This document shows, piece after piece, positions 26,524-36,254 of a DNA stretch of 64,000 nucleotides. The translations under genes and the position numbers were made by a program. This DNA comes from Streptococcus oralis (GTDB taxonomy: Bacteria; Bacillota; Bacilli; Lactobacillales; Streptococcaceae). Position 1 is the stretch's first letter. Every line of letters begins with the position of its first letter. The stretch is taken from positions 1-64,000 of the forward strand of contig NZ_JAHZPJ010000001.1 of the NCBI RefSeq assembly GCF_019929345.1, in the 5' to 3' direction. The notes beneath the pieces are model-generated. The model did not search any database. It had not been told where the DNA came from and worked only from the letters and a program-made list of their open reading frames with translations.

Positions 26524-27690
26524 TTAAAGTGTAGCAAAAGTGGTCACGATGCGTTGGCAAACTTCTTCTAGTACTGACTTCGGCATGGCTACATTGAGGC
26601 GGGCATGAAGAGTTCCCTCCTCCCCAAAGTCCAAACCTCGGTTCAAGATAACCTTGGCTTCATTCTTCAAAAGCTCTTGCAAGCGGTCATCCGTTAGGTC
26701 ATAGGCTGAAAAATCAAGCCAGATCAAGTAGGTACCTTGTGGTTTCATGACCTTAATCTTGGTTTCGTTGCCCAAAACATCCACTACATAGTTAATGTGG
26801 TCCTCGATGACTTCTTTTAACTCTCCTAACCAGTCCTTGCCATAACGGTAGGCAGCTTCTGTCGCTAAATAACCCAAGCCTGAGATTTCATGTTGGTTAT
26901 TAGCCAACTGGCGTTTTTGGAAAGCCACACGAAGCTTGGGATTTTCAATAACTGCATAGGAATTCTTGGTCCCAGCAATATTAAAGGTCTTAGTGGCACT
27001 GCTCAAGATAAGGGCGAAGTCTTTAAAAGCAGGATCAATGGTATTAAAAGACTGGTGTTTGTGACCAAAGAGGGCCAAATCTTGGTGAATCTCATCTGAA
27101 ACCAACAAAACACCATGTTTTTGGCAGAGATGCCCAATCTTTTCTAACACTTCCTTTTCCCAAACACGTCCACCAGGATTGTGAGGATTGCAAAGGATAT
27201 AAAGCTTCACATCCTCTTCTACCAATTCCTTTTCCAGCTGGTCAAAATCAATCTCAAACAGCCCATCCTTTTCCACCAAAGAATTGGTAATCAATCTGCG
27301 ATTGTTCAGTTTGACACTGCGGGCAAAGGGTGGATAGACCGGTGTGTTAATCAGAACAGCCTCTCCTTCTTTTGTAAAGGCTTGAATAGCTGTTGAAATA
27401 GCTGGTACCACACCCTCGATAAAGACGAGGGCATCCTTGTCAAAGTGATACCCGTGTTGACTGGCTTCCCAATCCTGAACAGACTGAATCAAAGCATCGC
27501 TAGCATAGGTATAGCCATAGACCAACTGATCTGCGTAGGTTTGTATAGCTTGTCGAACTTCAGGCAAAACCACAAAGTCCATATCTGCTATCCAGGCTGG
27601 TAGAACTTCTCGATCAGCTTCCGCTTCTTTCCATTTATAGGTATGGTGCCCAAAACGATTGGGCAGGCTTGTAAAATCATATTTTCCCAT
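26524..27690 (-). CDS. patB: MalY/PatB aminotransferase, cystathionine beta-lyase
   Basis: The 388-aa PLP enzyme of fold type I cleaves cystathionine or cysteine, giving homocysteine or H2S with pyruvate and ammonia. The PLP lysine lies in SSATKTFNIAGTKNSY (about residue 232). The IADMDF and NPHNPGGRVW blocks are typical of the MalY/PatB group. I chose the ATG at 27690, eight nt after the metB stop and with AAGGAT upstream. The pairing with metB gives a trans-sulfuration route to methionine. Confidence 0.88.
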   Translation of the reverse strand: MGKYDFTSLPNRFGHHTYKWKEAEADREVLPAWIADMDFVVLPEVRQAIQTYADQLVYGYTYASDALIQSVQDWEASQHGYHFDKDALVFIEGVVPAISTAIQAFTKEGEAVLINTPVYPPFARSVKLNNRRLITNSLVEKDGLFEIDFDQLEKELVEEDVKLYILCNPHNPGGRVWEKEVLEKIGHLCQKHGVLLVSDEIHQDLALFGHKHQSFNTIDPAFKDFALILSSATKTFNIAGTKNSYAVIENPKLRVAFQKRQLANNQHEISGLGYLATEAAYRYGKDWLGELKEVIEDHINYVVDVLGNETKIKVMKPQGTYLIWLDFSAYDLTDDRLQELLKNEAKVILNRGLDFGEEGTLHARLNVAMPKSVLEEVCQRIVTTFATL

Positions 27691-27697
27691 ATCTATC

Positions 27698-28792
27698 TTA
27701 TCCTTCCAAAGCTTGATGCAAGTCCGCAATCAAATCTCTAGCATCTTCAATCCCAATTGACAAGCGCAAGAGGTCATCTGTTAAGCCATAGGAATGGCGC
27801 ACTTCTGCTGGAATATCCGCATGAGTCTGAGTTGTCGGATAGGTAATCAGACTCTCTACCCCACCCAAACTTTCCGCAAAAGAGAAGACCTTCAAGCTAT
27901 TTAAAATATGAGGAATACGTTTTTCATCCACTACTTTAAAGGAAATCATGCCTCCACGTCCTGTATAGAGCACTTCCTTGACAGCAGGTGAATCCTTCAA
28001 AAAGGCAACCACTTCTTGGGCATTGGCTGTAGAACGCTCCATACGAAGAGGTAGAGTTTTAAGACCACGAATCAACTGATAACTATCAAATGGCGACAAG
28101 ACCGCACCTGTCGTATTTAGATTGTAAAAAAGTTGTTCATATAGTTCTAAACTATTAGTCACAACCACCCCAGCCAAGACATCATTGTGTCCTGCTAGAT
28201 ACTTGGTTGCCGAATGAAGAACAATATCCGCACCGTCTTCAATCGGACGTTGGTAAATCGGACTGTAGAAGGTGTTGTCTACCACTACCTTGGCACCCTT
28301 GGCATGAGCTAGTTTGGCTAGTTTTGCAATATCAAATTCCAACATCAAGGGATTGGTTGGCGTTTCAATATAGAGAACATCCACATCTTTCTCTAACTCT
28401 GCGATCAGCTCTTCTTCTGTATTGGCATAGGTAAAATGGAAGCGGCCTTCTTGCTCGATTTGGTTGAACCAACGGAAAGAACCCCCATACAGATCACGCA
28501 CAGCCAAAACTTTACTTCCCACTGGAAAAACACTAAAGGCCAGTACAATCGCAGCCATTCCTGAGCTCGTTGCTAGGGCATAGTCTGCTGATTCGATTGC
28601 CGCCAAGACTTCCTCCGCCTTACTACGAGTTGGATTTTTAGTACGGGTATAGTCAAATCCTGTAGACTGACCGAACTCAGGATGCTGATAAGTGGTTGAA
28701 AAATGAAGTGGCGTCACCAAGGCACCTGTTGCCTTATCTGACTTGATTCCCGCCTGGGCCAAAATTGTGTTGATGTGTAGTTCTTTGCTCAT
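27698..28792 (-). CDS. metB: Cystathionine gamma-synthase
   Basis: The 364-aa PLP enzyme joins an activated homoserine to cysteine to form cystathionine. The PLP lysine lies in SATKYLAGHND (about 196). The family markers are GFDYTRTKNPTR near residue 43 and ESLGGVESLITYP near the C-terminus. A cystathionine gamma-lyase activity is not excluded by sequence alone, but the downstream beta-lyase gene favours the biosynthetic direction. Confidence 0.88.
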   Translation of the reverse strand: MSKELHINTILAQAGIKSDKATGALVTPLHFSTTYQHPEFGQSTGFDYTRTKNPTRSKAEEVLAAIESADYALATSSGMAAIVLAFSVFPVGSKVLAVRDLYGGSFRWFNQIEQEGRFHFTYANTEEELIAELEKDVDVLYIETPTNPLMLEFDIAKLAKLAHAKGAKVVVDNTFYSPIYQRPIEDGADIVLHSATKYLAGHNDVLAGVVVTNSLELYEQLFYNLNTTGAVLSPFDSYQLIRGLKTLPLRMERSTANAQEVVAFLKDSPAVKEVLYTGRGGMISFKVVDEKRIPHILNSLKVFSFAESLGGVESLITYPTTQTHADIPAEVRHSYGLTDDLLRLSIGIEDARDLIADLHQALEG

Positions 28793-28818
28793 ACAATACC
28801 TCCAAATCTATAGTAACT

Positions 28819-28824
28819 ATTGTA
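28819..28824 (-). promoter_or_regulatory. Extended -10 of the metB-patB operon
   Basis: TGGTACAAT on the minus strand lies about 27 nt before the metB start, with a poor -35. Confidence 0.5.
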
Positions 28825-28886
28825 CCACTTATTTTCACTAACTCATTTTCTTGTTTTCAAGAGCTAGTTATAGTTTCAAACTATAC

Positions 28887-28919
28887 AAAAACGATAGTTC
28901 CTTGAGAAACTATCGTTTT
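28887..28919 (-). terminator. Rho-independent terminator after aliB
   Basis: AAAACGATAGTT (28887-28898) pairs perfectly with AACTATCGTTTT (28908-28919), 18 nt after the aliB stop. Confidence 0.8.
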
Positions 28920-28936
28920 CCTGTTGAATAGACTGG

Positions 28937-30895
28937 TTATTTAACGTGTTTTGCCAAGTCTTCTTGGGCTTTTTTATTTGATTCTTCTTTTTCTTTCAGC
29001 CATTTTTCTTTAGCTTTTTCATACTCATCAGTCGTTACAGTCTTATCCTGCAACTTGAGATACTTGTATGATTCTACACCCTTATTTCCAGCAAGAGAGT
29101 ATGGTGCTGAGAAAGGAACTGTTTTTCTCAAGCTAGGTGTTCCACCAAGGGAAACGTTTGGAATTGCAAGGGCGCTATCAACGAGCCAAGCTTGAACTTC
29201 AGCATATTTTTCATAACGTTTCGCTGGATCTTGCTCCTTGTTCGCTTCTTCTAACATTTGAGTGTAAGTATCCAGACCAACTGCCTTAGCCTTGTCATTA
29301 ACCTCACCTGGTTCTAGACCAAGGTTTTGCAACATACCACCGTTATTGACATTTAAAATATCAAGATAGCTTGATGGATCCAAGTAGTCAGCACTCCAAC
29401 CGCCATTATATATATCAAAGTCTTTTTGGGCTGCAGTTTGAGCGAGGTAGCTAGAATTATCGTAGTCATCTGTTGATAATTGTTGGATATCGATAACCAC
29501 ATTCTCTGCTCCTAGAACAGATTCGATGGATTGTTTCAAAGAACTTGCTTCAAGTACACCTTTTTTAGCAGATTGGTCAACTGATACGTCCAAGTGGATT
29601 GGGAATTGCACACCTTTAGCTTCCAATTCTTTCTTAGCTTCTGCAAATTTAGCCTTGGCCTTGTCAGGATTGTAGTATGGATCTTGCGCATCTGCAAAGT
29701 TGATTCCTTGCCATTCTTGGCCATAGTTGACCATCTTTTCTGAAACAACATCGCCAAAGTCTTTTCCGTTGATACTTACAAATGTTGGAGGTACAACCAA
29801 GTTACGAATAATCTTCGTTGCTCCGTCTTCCCCTTGAGATTGAGCTCCATAGGCTGTACGGTTATAAGCATAGTTGAAGGCTTGACGGAAGTTTTTATTC
29901 AGAACTGCTTCTTGGGTTGATTTCTTTTCGATATCTGAGGATTTAGAAGTGAAATTATAAGATTTTCTGTCCAAGTTGAAGTTCAAGTAATAAGAAGTTG
30001 CGGTTTGCATACTATAGATGATATTATCCTTGTTCTTCTCTTTAATTCCTTCAAAGCTTGAGCTATTTGGATAGAGACGCGCATAGCTGTAGACTCCTTC
30101 TACAAAGTTACGAGCTAGGGCATCTTGGTCACTACCATCATAGTAAGTCAATTTCACATCGTCCACAAAGACATTTTTAGCATCCCAGTAATTTGGATTT
30201 TTCTTGTATTCGATAACAGATTTTGAAACAAAAGATTTCATCAAGAAAGGTCCACTGTACAAAATACTAGAAGGGTTTACCTTACCAAAATCATCCCCTT
30301 TTGATTTCAGGAAGTCTGCATTGACAGGGAAAAGAATGGTTGAAGTTGTTTTAGAGTTCCAATAAGATTCTGGACGTGTCAAAGTGTACTGAACCGTTTG
30401 GTCGTCAATCGCCTTAACACCGACAGTTGAAAAGTCAGTTGTTTTCCCGTTGATATAGTCATCCAAACCTGCTACAGAGTCTTGAACCAGGTACAAGGCT
30501 TCTGATTTTTTATCAGCAGCATATTTCAAACCTGTCACAAAGTCTTGGGCCGTTACAGGGGCATATTCTTCACCCTCATAGGTATACCATTTTGCATCCT
30601 TACGCAATTTGTAAGTATAGGTCAAACCGTCCTGAGAAACAGTCCAATCCTCTGCCAAAGATGGCACATAGTTACCGTATTGGTCATTTTCCATCAAACC
30701 ATCAACCAAATTGGTAATAATATCGTTGGTTGTTGCACGGTTTTCTGCCAGATAGTTCAAACTAGATGGATCGCTCGAGTAAACATAATTGTATGTTTTG
30801 GATGAACTTGCTGAGTTCCCACATGCGCTTAGTAGGATACCAGCGCTTAACACGACACTTGCCAGTGTCAGATACTTGGCCTTAGACTTTTTCAT
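28937..30895 (-). CDS. aliB: Oligopeptide ABC transporter substrate-binding lipoprotein (AliB-like)
   Basis: The 652-aa lipoprotein has a signal peptide with lipobox LSAC (Cys25) and a SBP_bac_5 peptide-binding domain (YVYSSDPSSLNYL...). Length and sequence correspond to the Ali/AmiA family that delivers peptides to the Ami permease. No permease or ATPase gene is adjacent, as is usual for the orphan receptors. It has its own strong promoter and an AGGAGG Shine-Dalgarno. AliB is preferred over AliA or AmiA from position next to the flippase and metB genes. The peptide specificity is not readable. Confidence 0.88.
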   Translation of the reverse strand: MKKSKAKYLTLASVVLSAGILLSACGNSASSSKTYNYVYSSDPSSLNYLAENRATTNDIITNLVDGLMENDQYGNYVPSLAEDWTVSQDGLTYTYKLRKDAKWYTYEGEEYAPVTAQDFVTGLKYAADKKSEALYLVQDSVAGLDDYINGKTTDFSTVGVKAIDDQTVQYTLTRPESYWNSKTTSTILFPVNADFLKSKGDDFGKVNPSSILYSGPFLMKSFVSKSVIEYKKNPNYWDAKNVFVDDVKLTYYDGSDQDALARNFVEGVYSYARLYPNSSSFEGIKEKNKDNIIYSMQTATSYYLNFNLDRKSYNFTSKSSDIEKKSTQEAVLNKNFRQAFNYAYNRTAYGAQSQGEDGATKIIRNLVVPPTFVSINGKDFGDVVSEKMVNYGQEWQGINFADAQDPYYNPDKAKAKFAEAKKELEAKGVQFPIHLDVSVDQSAKKGVLEASSLKQSIESVLGAENVVIDIQQLSTDDYDNSSYLAQTAAQKDFDIYNGGWSADYLDPSSYLDILNVNNGGMLQNLGLEPGEVNDKAKAVGLDTYTQMLEEANKEQDPAKRYEKYAEVQAWLVDSALAIPNVSLGGTPSLRKTVPFSAPYSLAGNKGVESYKYLKLQDKTVTTDEYEKAKEKWLKEKEESNKKAQEDLAKHVK

Positions 30896-30927
30896 TTTCA
30901 GAACCTCCTGTTTTTAATATTTGACTT

Positions 30928-30956
30928 ATTATACAACTTAAGTTTTATTTAGTCAA
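30928..30956 (-). promoter_or_regulatory. Promoter of aliB
   Basis: The minus-strand TTGACT (30951-30956), 17-nt spacer and TATAAT (30928-30933) are near consensus. Confidence 0.8.
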
Positions 30957-31041
30957 TAGTTTTTAAACAATAATTTAAAAAACATATTTTCACTCTATTA
31001 ATTTTAGAAAAAATACTCCTTTTTTGATAAAAACAGAATAA

Positions 31042-31072
31042 AAACAACCTTTATATAACAGAAAGGTTGTTT
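31042..31072 (-). terminator. Rho-independent terminator after the flippase gene
   Basis: AAACAACCTTT (31042-31052) pairs with AAAGGTTGTTT (31062-31072), with T-rich sequence on the minus side. Confidence 0.75.
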
Positions 31073-31097
31073 CTTTATCTATATTTATAAAATATTT

Positions 31098-32720
31098 TTA
31101 TGATAATTTAAATCGTGCTCTCAGGCGTTCTGCCTTCGATTTACCGATTACTTTATCCAACAAGCAAATAGCTAGACTCATGAAGCCATAGAGAGCTCCA
31201 CCTATACCGCCTATAAGAGCAACATATAGGAAGCTCCACAAACGTCCTGTTGGTTGGAAGAAAAATCCTAAAATCCACTGTAGGAAACCAACTAAGAGAA
31301 ACATGACCATTGTCAAAATCGTAATTAAAATTGTCCGTTTTAAGATAATCTTACGGCGTGCACCCGTTACCTTGCAAATCTCTCGGTACATCAGAACATT
31401 TGGAATGATAAGTCCGATAGTCGTTGAGATTAAGGGACCGTAGCTGTGGAAAATGGCAATGGTTGGCAATTGCAAGACTAGCTTGGCAAGGGAACCATAG
31501 ACAAAGTAAAGCACTGCCTTGCGATTGCGGAACATGGCCTGAAGCATAGGAGACAAGACCATATACAAGCCTAAGATAGTAGACTGCAAAACTGCAAAGA
31601 CAAATAAACCCATGGCCAAACTATCTGGCTTCCCGTAAAAGACTGTATAAAGAGGTTCCCCTACCATGACCACTCCAACCGTTGCTGGCAAGAGAAACAT
31701 AAAGAGCATGGTCATACTATCTTGGACAAGACGAGCAGCGGCTCTCAAATCACCTTTGACATAATTTTCCGTCAAAAGTGGCAAGCCAACACTTCCAATC
31801 GAAACCCCAACAGAGATCAAAATCATGGTGATTTTGTTGGGATTGGCTGAGAAATAGGAGAACATGACAACCAAGTCTTCCTTGCTATAGTTGGTAAACC
31901 AAGTCATACTGTTGATGAAGGTCATCTGATCCAAGATTTGGAAGAGTTGAATGGCTGATCCTGTCAGGATAAAAGGGATGGCTTCCTTGATGGTGTCAAC
32001 TAAAAGTCGCTTGCTATTAATCTTATCTCGTGTTTCAAATACCTTTTGGAGCAGTCCCTCCTTGGAAAGAAAATGAATCAAGACTGCAAAACTTGCCACC
32101 ATCCCCACAAAGGCCGCAAAGGTCGATTGAGTAACGGCTGATAAGTAGTCACCAGACCCCATCTTCATAATGAAGAAGGTCGCCAACAACATCCAGATAA
32201 CACGAATTACCTGCTCGGCGATTTGGCTCATAGCATAGGGTTTCAGGTTGTTCATCCCTTGGAAGAAGCCTCGGATAACACTCATAGATGGGAAAATCAA
32301 AACTGCCCAAGCCAAACTCTGCATGATGGGAATCAGGTCTTTCCCCACACCTGACAAATCTGCTAACCAGGGAGAAAATAGGTACAAGACTAAGGCAAAG
32401 ACTAGACCCAAGCCCGTCATAAAACTTAGGAAACTCCGAATCAAGGCAAAGCTGTGCTCTTCTTCTCGCATGGTATTGTACTTAGCTACTTGTTTGGCAA
32501 CCGCAACAGGTATACCTGCTGTTGAAATCAGCAAGAACCAAGCATAAATATTGTAGCCCATGGTAAAGAGACCATTTGCCTTGGCGGCATAAGTCCCCAT
32601 CCAGATATACCAGGGAATAATATAGATAGCCCCAAGGAGGCGACTAATAAAGTTACTAGCTGTTAGCCAAGCAGTCCCTCGCAACATCTGGGCTTGCTGG
32701 TGATTGTTTTCGTTAGACAT
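31098..32720 (-). CDS. MOP-superfamily lipid II / polysaccharide flippase (YtgP/MurJ-like)
   Basis: The 540-aa protein has about 14 membrane helices and the MurJ/YtgP start (RGTAWLTASNFISRLLGAIYIIPW). Proteins of this group flip lipid-linked cell-wall precursors; a streptococcal YtgP was shown to replace MurJ in E. coli. It is divergent from murE, which fits a role in peptidoglycan export. I chose the ATG at 32720 with GAGGAAG upstream; a TTG five codons earlier overlaps that Shine-Dalgarno. Confidence 0.85.
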   Translation of the reverse strand: MSNENNHQQAQMLRGTAWLTASNFISRLLGAIYIIPWYIWMGTYAAKANGLFTMGYNIYAWFLLISTAGIPVAVAKQVAKYNTMREEEHSFALIRSFLSFMTGLGLVFALVLYLFSPWLADLSGVGKDLIPIMQSLAWAVLIFPSMSVIRGFFQGMNNLKPYAMSQIAEQVIRVIWMLLATFFIMKMGSGDYLSAVTQSTFAAFVGMVASFAVLIHFLSKEGLLQKVFETRDKINSKRLLVDTIKEAIPFILTGSAIQLFQILDQMTFINSMTWFTNYSKEDLVVMFSYFSANPNKITMILISVGVSIGSVGLPLLTENYVKGDLRAAARLVQDSMTMLFMFLLPATVGVVMVGEPLYTVFYGKPDSLAMGLFVFAVLQSTILGLYMVLSPMLQAMFRNRKAVLYFVYGSLAKLVLQLPTIAIFHSYGPLISTTIGLIIPNVLMYREICKVTGARRKIILKRTILITILTMVMFLLVGFLQWILGFFFQPTGRLWSFLYVALIGGIGGALYGFMSLAICLLDKVIGKSKAERLRARFKLS

Positions 32721-32789
32721 AGCTTCCTCATTCAATTTTGATAACTAGGAAATTTTCCTCATCTTCCATTATAAACTTTTCCTTGTCAC

Positions 32790-32818
32790 TTGTAAATTTA
32801 CGACTTTCGGTTTACAAT
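32790..32818 (+). promoter_or_regulatory. Possible promoter immediately upstream of murE
   Basis: TTGTAA (32790-32795), a 17-nt spacer and TACAAT (32813-32818) end only 7 nt before the murE ATG. That would give a transcript with almost no leader. The only Shine-Dalgarno-like bases, GAAAG, lie 1 nt before the ATG. Confidence 0.45.
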
Positions 32819-32825
32819 AGAAAGT

Positions 32826-34271
32826 ATGATAAAGATTGAAACCGTATTAGATATTTTAAAAAAAGATGGTCTCTTCCGCGAGATTATCGACCAAGGTCAT
32901 TACCACTATAACTACAGCGAAGTTGTTTTTGATAGCATCAATTACGATAGCCGAAAAGTAAAAGAAGGCACTCTTTTTTTTGCAAAAGGCGCTACCTTTA
33001 AAAAAGAATTTCTTACCTCTGCTATTACACAAGGTCTCGGATGGTATGTAGCTGAAAAGGACTACGAAGTCGGTATCCCCGTCATCATTGTGAGCGATAT
33101 CAAGAAAGCCATGAGTTTGATTGCTGTGGAGTTTTATGGTAATCCACAAGAGAAACTCAAAATTATCGCCTTCACTGGAACCAAGGGTAAGACAACAGCA
33201 GCCTATTTTGCCTATAACATCTTGGCTCAACACCATCGCCCAGCTATGCTGTCTACCATGAATACAACCTTAGATGGTAAGACCTTCTTTAAATCTGCCC
33301 TCACAACTCCTGAGAGCATTGATCTCTTTGATATGATGGCTCAGGCTGTTAAGAATGGTAGGACCCATCTCATCATGGAAGTCTCCAGTCAAGCCTATCT
33401 GGTCAAACGCGTCTATGGTCTGACTTTTGATGTAGGAGTGTTCCTCAATATCAGCCCTGATCATATCGGACCAATTGAACATCCTAGTTTTGAAGATTAC
33501 TTCTACCACAAACGTCTCTTGATGAAAAATAGCCGAGCAGTTGTCATTAACAGCGACATGGACCACTTTTCTGTACTGAAAGAACAAGTGGAAGATCAAG
33601 AACATGACTTCTATGGTAGCCAGTCAAGTAACCAAATCGAGACCTCAAAAGCCTTTAGCTTTTCAGCTACAGGTAAACTCGCTGGTGATTATGACATTCA
33701 ACTCATCGGCCACTTTAACCAAGAAAATTCAGTTGCTGCAGGACTTGCCTGTCTTCGTCTAGGTGCCAGTCTAGAGGACATCAAAAAAGGGATTGCTGCA
33801 ACCCGCGTTCCTGGACGTATGGAAGTTCTCACTCAGAAAAATGGTGCCAAGGTCTTCATCGACTATGCCCACAATGGTGATAGTCTGAAAAAACTGATTT
33901 CTGTTGTTGAAACCCATCAAACTGGAAAGATTGTTCTGGTTCTCGGTTCGACTGGAAACAAGGGTGAAAGTCGTCGCAAAGACTTTGGACTCCTTCTCAA
34001 TCAACATCCTGAGATTCAAGTCTTTCTAACTGCGGATGATCCAAACTATGAAGATCCAATGGCCATTGCTGAAGAAATCAGCAGCTACATCAGTCATCCT
34101 GTTGAAAAGATTGCCGATCGTGAACAAGCCATCAAGGCAGCTATGGCCATCACAAATCAAGAACTTGATGCCGTGATTATTGCTGGTAAGGGAGCTGATT
34201 GCTACCAGATCGTCCAAGGAAAGAAAGAAGACTATCCTGGAGATGCGGCTATCGCAGAACGTTATCTATAA
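32826..34271 (+). CDS. murE: UDP-MurNAc-L-Ala-D-Glu--L-lysine ligase
   Basis: The 481-aa Mur ligase adds L-lysine as the third stem-peptide residue. The ATP loop is GTKGKTT (about 118-124). The specificity segment is DDPN (about 405) instead of the DNPR of diaminopimelate-adding enzymes, consistent with Lys-type peptidoglycan. The [13 protein letters not shown] block marks the N-terminal domain. It is divergent from the flippase gene and is followed by a bidirectional terminator. The start has an unusually short leader. Confidence 0.95.
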   Translation: MIKIETVLDILKKDGLFREIIDQGHYHYNYSEVVFDSINYDSRKVKEGTLFFAKGATFKKEFLTSAITQGLGWYVAEKDYEVGIPVIIVSDIKKAMSLIAVEFYGNPQEKLKIIAFTGTKGKTTAAYFAYNILAQHHRPAMLSTMNTTLDGKTFFKSALTTPESIDLFDMMAQAVKNGRTHLIMEVSSQAYLVKRVYGLTFDVGVFLNISPDHIGPIEHPSFEDYFYHKRLLMKNSRAVVINSDMDHFSVLKEQVEDQEHDFYGSQSSNQIETSKAFSFSATGKLAGDYDIQLIGHFNQENSVAAGLACLRLGASLEDIKKGIAATRVPGRMEVLTQKNGAKVFIDYAHNGDSLKKLISVVETHQTGKIVLVLGSTGNKGESRRKDFGLLLNQHPEIQVFLTADDPNYEDPMAIAEEISSYISHPVEKIADREQAIKAAMAITNQELDAVIIAGKGADCYQIVQGKKEDYPGDAAIAERYL

Positions 34272-34276
34272 AAAAA

Positions 34277-34299
34277 ATCAAGGGAAACATTCCCTTGAT
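34277..34299. terminator. Bidirectional terminator between murE and csbD
   Basis: ATCAAGGGA(A) pairs with (T)TCCCTTGAT across a short loop, with A and T runs on both sides. It can serve murE on the plus strand and the convergent csbD gene on the minus strand. Confidence 0.8.
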
Positions 34300-34303
34300 T
34301 TTT

Positions 34304-34504
34304 TTAGTCTTCTTTTTTAAATGAATTTTTAAGACCTTCAACGGCACCTTCTACAGCACCTTTAGCATCTTCAACAACTTCTTTTGCTTTGGCAACTGTT
34401 TTTTCTACAGCACCTTCTGCTTCTGTCTTGCTATCACCAGTAACTTTACCAAATCCTTCTTTGATAGCACCAGTTGCTTGATCCAATTTATTTTCAAGTG
34501 ACAT
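34304..34504 (-). CDS. CsbD-family stress protein
   Basis: The 66-aa acidic, Ala/Lys/Glu-rich protein begins [23 protein letters not shown], the CsbD-like repeat, and continues as a charged amphipathic helix. CsbD proteins are abundant general-stress proteins of unknown mechanism. I chose the ATG at 34504 with AAAGGAG 9 nt upstream. A promoter and a near-perfect cre-like site precede it. Confidence 0.82.
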   Translation of the reverse strand: MSLENKLDQATGAIKEGFGKVTGDSKTEAEGAVEKTVAKAKEVVEDAKGAVEGAVEGLKNSFKKED

Positions 34505-34536
34505 AGCTCTGTCTCCTTTGCTTTTAATACGATAAA

Positions 34537-34551
34537 CGTTATCGCTTACAT
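34537..34551 (-). promoter_or_regulatory. cre-like (CcpA) site before csbD
   Basis: The minus-strand 15-mer ATGTAAGCGATAACG matches the cre consensus WTGNAANCGNWNNCA except for the last base. It lies directly downstream of the -10, where a bound repressor would block initiation. Confidence 0.45.
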
Positions 34552-34553
34552 TC

Positions 34554-34582
34554 AGTTTATGCTTATTCTTTAGTAAAGTCAA
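34554..34582 (-). promoter_or_regulatory. Promoter of csbD
   Basis: The minus-strand TTGACT (34577-34582), 17-nt spacer and TAAACT (34554-34559) give a plausible sigma-A promoter with about 45 nt of leader. Confidence 0.6.
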
Positions 34583-34605
34583 ACAATCTGCTCAAAAGCA
34601 AGCAA

Positions 34606-35256
34606 TTAAGGTAAATAGAAAATCAACCGTTCCTTGTCGAAATCAACAGCCAACTCATACTTCCCTTCTTCGTTTTGCACAACATAGCCCAAGACGGCTA
34701 GACTCTCAACGAAGATGTCACGGCGTTTCTGTATCAGCTGGTCTTTTTTGAGAAACTTCAGTAAAAAGGTCGTCATATATTTGAGAGCATACTCAGGATT
34801 GACATCTCCTAAAATAGCATAAAGTTCCTGCTGTTTTCCCGTCAAAGGATACTGTTGTTTGACCTTATAGAAATAATTCGACAGGGTCATCTTTTCTCTA
34901 GCAAAATCTGTAGATTCGACTAAAATGGCTGCATTGGTTTGATTGCACAATTCTGTCTCAAAACTCTGCTCTAACAAAGCATGATAAACTGGACTATCCT
35001 CTCTGACAAAAATTTCTTGGTCAAGGACCAGACTGTCTATTGATTCTAGAAAAGGGAGATTGAGGCAATAACGTTTGTTTTCCCTTCGGATCAAGCCTGC
35101 CTTTATATACTCCTCCATGAGTTTATCAACTGCCACATCTGGAAACTGAGCCTTGATTTCTCGTAGAATCACATCGTTATGCTGGTCCAGATAGTCCACC
35201 AAATCTATAAAAAATGGCTGTCGAGTCAAACGAGATGGGTTAAAAATCTGAATCAT
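34606..35256 (-). CDS. DUF1803 family protein
   Basis: The 216-aa cytoplasmic protein begins MIQIFNPSRLTRQPFFIDLVDYL and has no membrane segment. It corresponds to the streptococcal DUF1803 group, of unknown function. Its N-terminal half could contain a winged-helix-like fold (ILREIKAQFPDVAVDKLMEEYIKAGLIRRE), but I would not call it a regulator. Its start overlaps the end of the upstream hydrolase gene by 17 nt, so the pair is coupled. Confidence 0.7.
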   Translation of the reverse strand: MIQIFNPSRLTRQPFFIDLVDYLDQHNDVILREIKAQFPDVAVDKLMEEYIKAGLIRRENKRYCLNLPFLESIDSLVLDQEIFVREDSPVYHALLEQSFETELCNQTNAAILVESTDFAREKMTLSNYFYKVKQQYPLTGKQQELYAILGDVNPEYALKYMTTFLLKFLKKDQLIQKRRDIFVESLAVLGYVVQNEEGKYELAVDFDKERLIFYLP

Positions 35257-35752
35257 GAAGATTCCTTTCTTTACATTCTAAAAGAGGGGATGTTGCTAGT
35301 TGACTAGGATTGGTCCCTGGTTGATTCAGAGGCACAGGAAGTTCGAGTTTCCTGTAATATTCCCTCCAAAAATCACTAATCTCCTGCTTCCCATCCCCAA
35401 ATTTCATGGAAATAGTTTCAAAAATCGGTAGGATTTCAGCGATGTACTGGGAGCAGTAAAAGCCAGACCCATGTGGATAAAAAGAGGCATTATAGGGTGC
35501 ACCTAAATGTTTGCTAGCTCTCTCCTTTACCAAGTCAATTTCCAGCTCTGGATAGACATAAAGATCGTAGAGATGAGTCGGTTCAAAAAATTCAGCCGGT
35601 TCTTGACAAATGACCCCTGCTTGCCCACTAGCATGGTAGATGAAACCGTCCAAAAAGATGGCTACATGACTATAGTTCCCAGTAGAAGCCTGGATGGCCT
35701 GCCCCATATCTGAAAGGTCCTTCACAAAAATCAAATCACCATTTTCTAACAT
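35240..35752 (-). CDS. YiiX/YebB-like permuted papain-fold hydrolase
   Basis: The 170-aa protein has the permuted NlpC/P60 arrangement: an early histidine in GNYSHVAIFLDG and a later cysteine in GSGFYCSQYIAEIL, which would form the catalytic pair. Such YiiX-like proteins are amidases or acyltransferases acting on lipids or peptides; the substrate here is unknown. There is no signal peptide, so it should be cytoplasmic. It is coupled to the DUF1803 gene. Confidence 0.78.
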   Translation of the reverse strand: MLENGDLIFVKDLSDMGQAIQASTGNYSHVAIFLDGFIYHASGQAGVICQEPAEFFEPTHLYDLYVYPELEIDLVKERASKHLGAPYNASFYPHGSGFYCSQYIAEILPIFETISMKFGDGKQEISDFWREYYRKLELPVPLNQPGTNPSQLATSPLLECKERNLHDSDF

Positions 35753-35874
35753 CTTTCTCTCCTAGAAAAAAAGGAGCCGAAACCCCTTTAGCTATATGGA
35801 AAACACTGTTTTCTCGTGTCAATCTCCAGTCAAATAATTACCATTTAAATAATTCATTAACTATATTATAAGAA

Positions 35875-36201
35875 TCACTCTAGCTGAAAATAATAAAGCA
35901 GACCCAAACTTCCAAAAGACAGAGCTAAGTATAGGATTCCTATTTGCAATCCATACAAATGCCAAAAACTACCACTAACTAAAATAAAAATCGATGTCTC
36001 AGCAACGAGGCGATGCCATTTTTTAAAAGCATGTGGAGATTTTGGTGCCATATATCGCGCCCAAAATAAGATTAATAGAACTGCTAGAAGAAAAAATAGG
36101 AATTTTTCCAGCCAAGAAATTTGTATCACAGACACGGAGAAAAGACCAAGGATTGCCACAACCTCAACCAAAAAGCGCAGTCCTTCAATCAATCGCATCA
36201 T
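35875..36201 (-). CDS. YrdB-like membrane protein (DUF2568)
   Basis: The 108-aa protein is almost wholly hydrophobic, with four short membrane helices. It has the RLIEGLRFLVEVVAILGLF start and ARYMAPKSPHAF loop of the YrdB/DUF2568 family. The function is unknown. It lies between the pyrophosphatase gene and the hydrolase pair, in the same direction. Confidence 0.75.
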   Translation of the reverse strand: MMRLIEGLRFLVEVVAILGLFSVSVIQISWLEKFLFFLLAVLLILFWARYMAPKSPHAFKKWHRLVAETSIFILVSGSFWHLYGLQIGILYLALSFGSLGLLYYFQLE

Positions 36202-36254
36202 GCTATCACCGTCTATAAATAGTCAAATTAACAGTTCCAAATATTCATTAAGAA

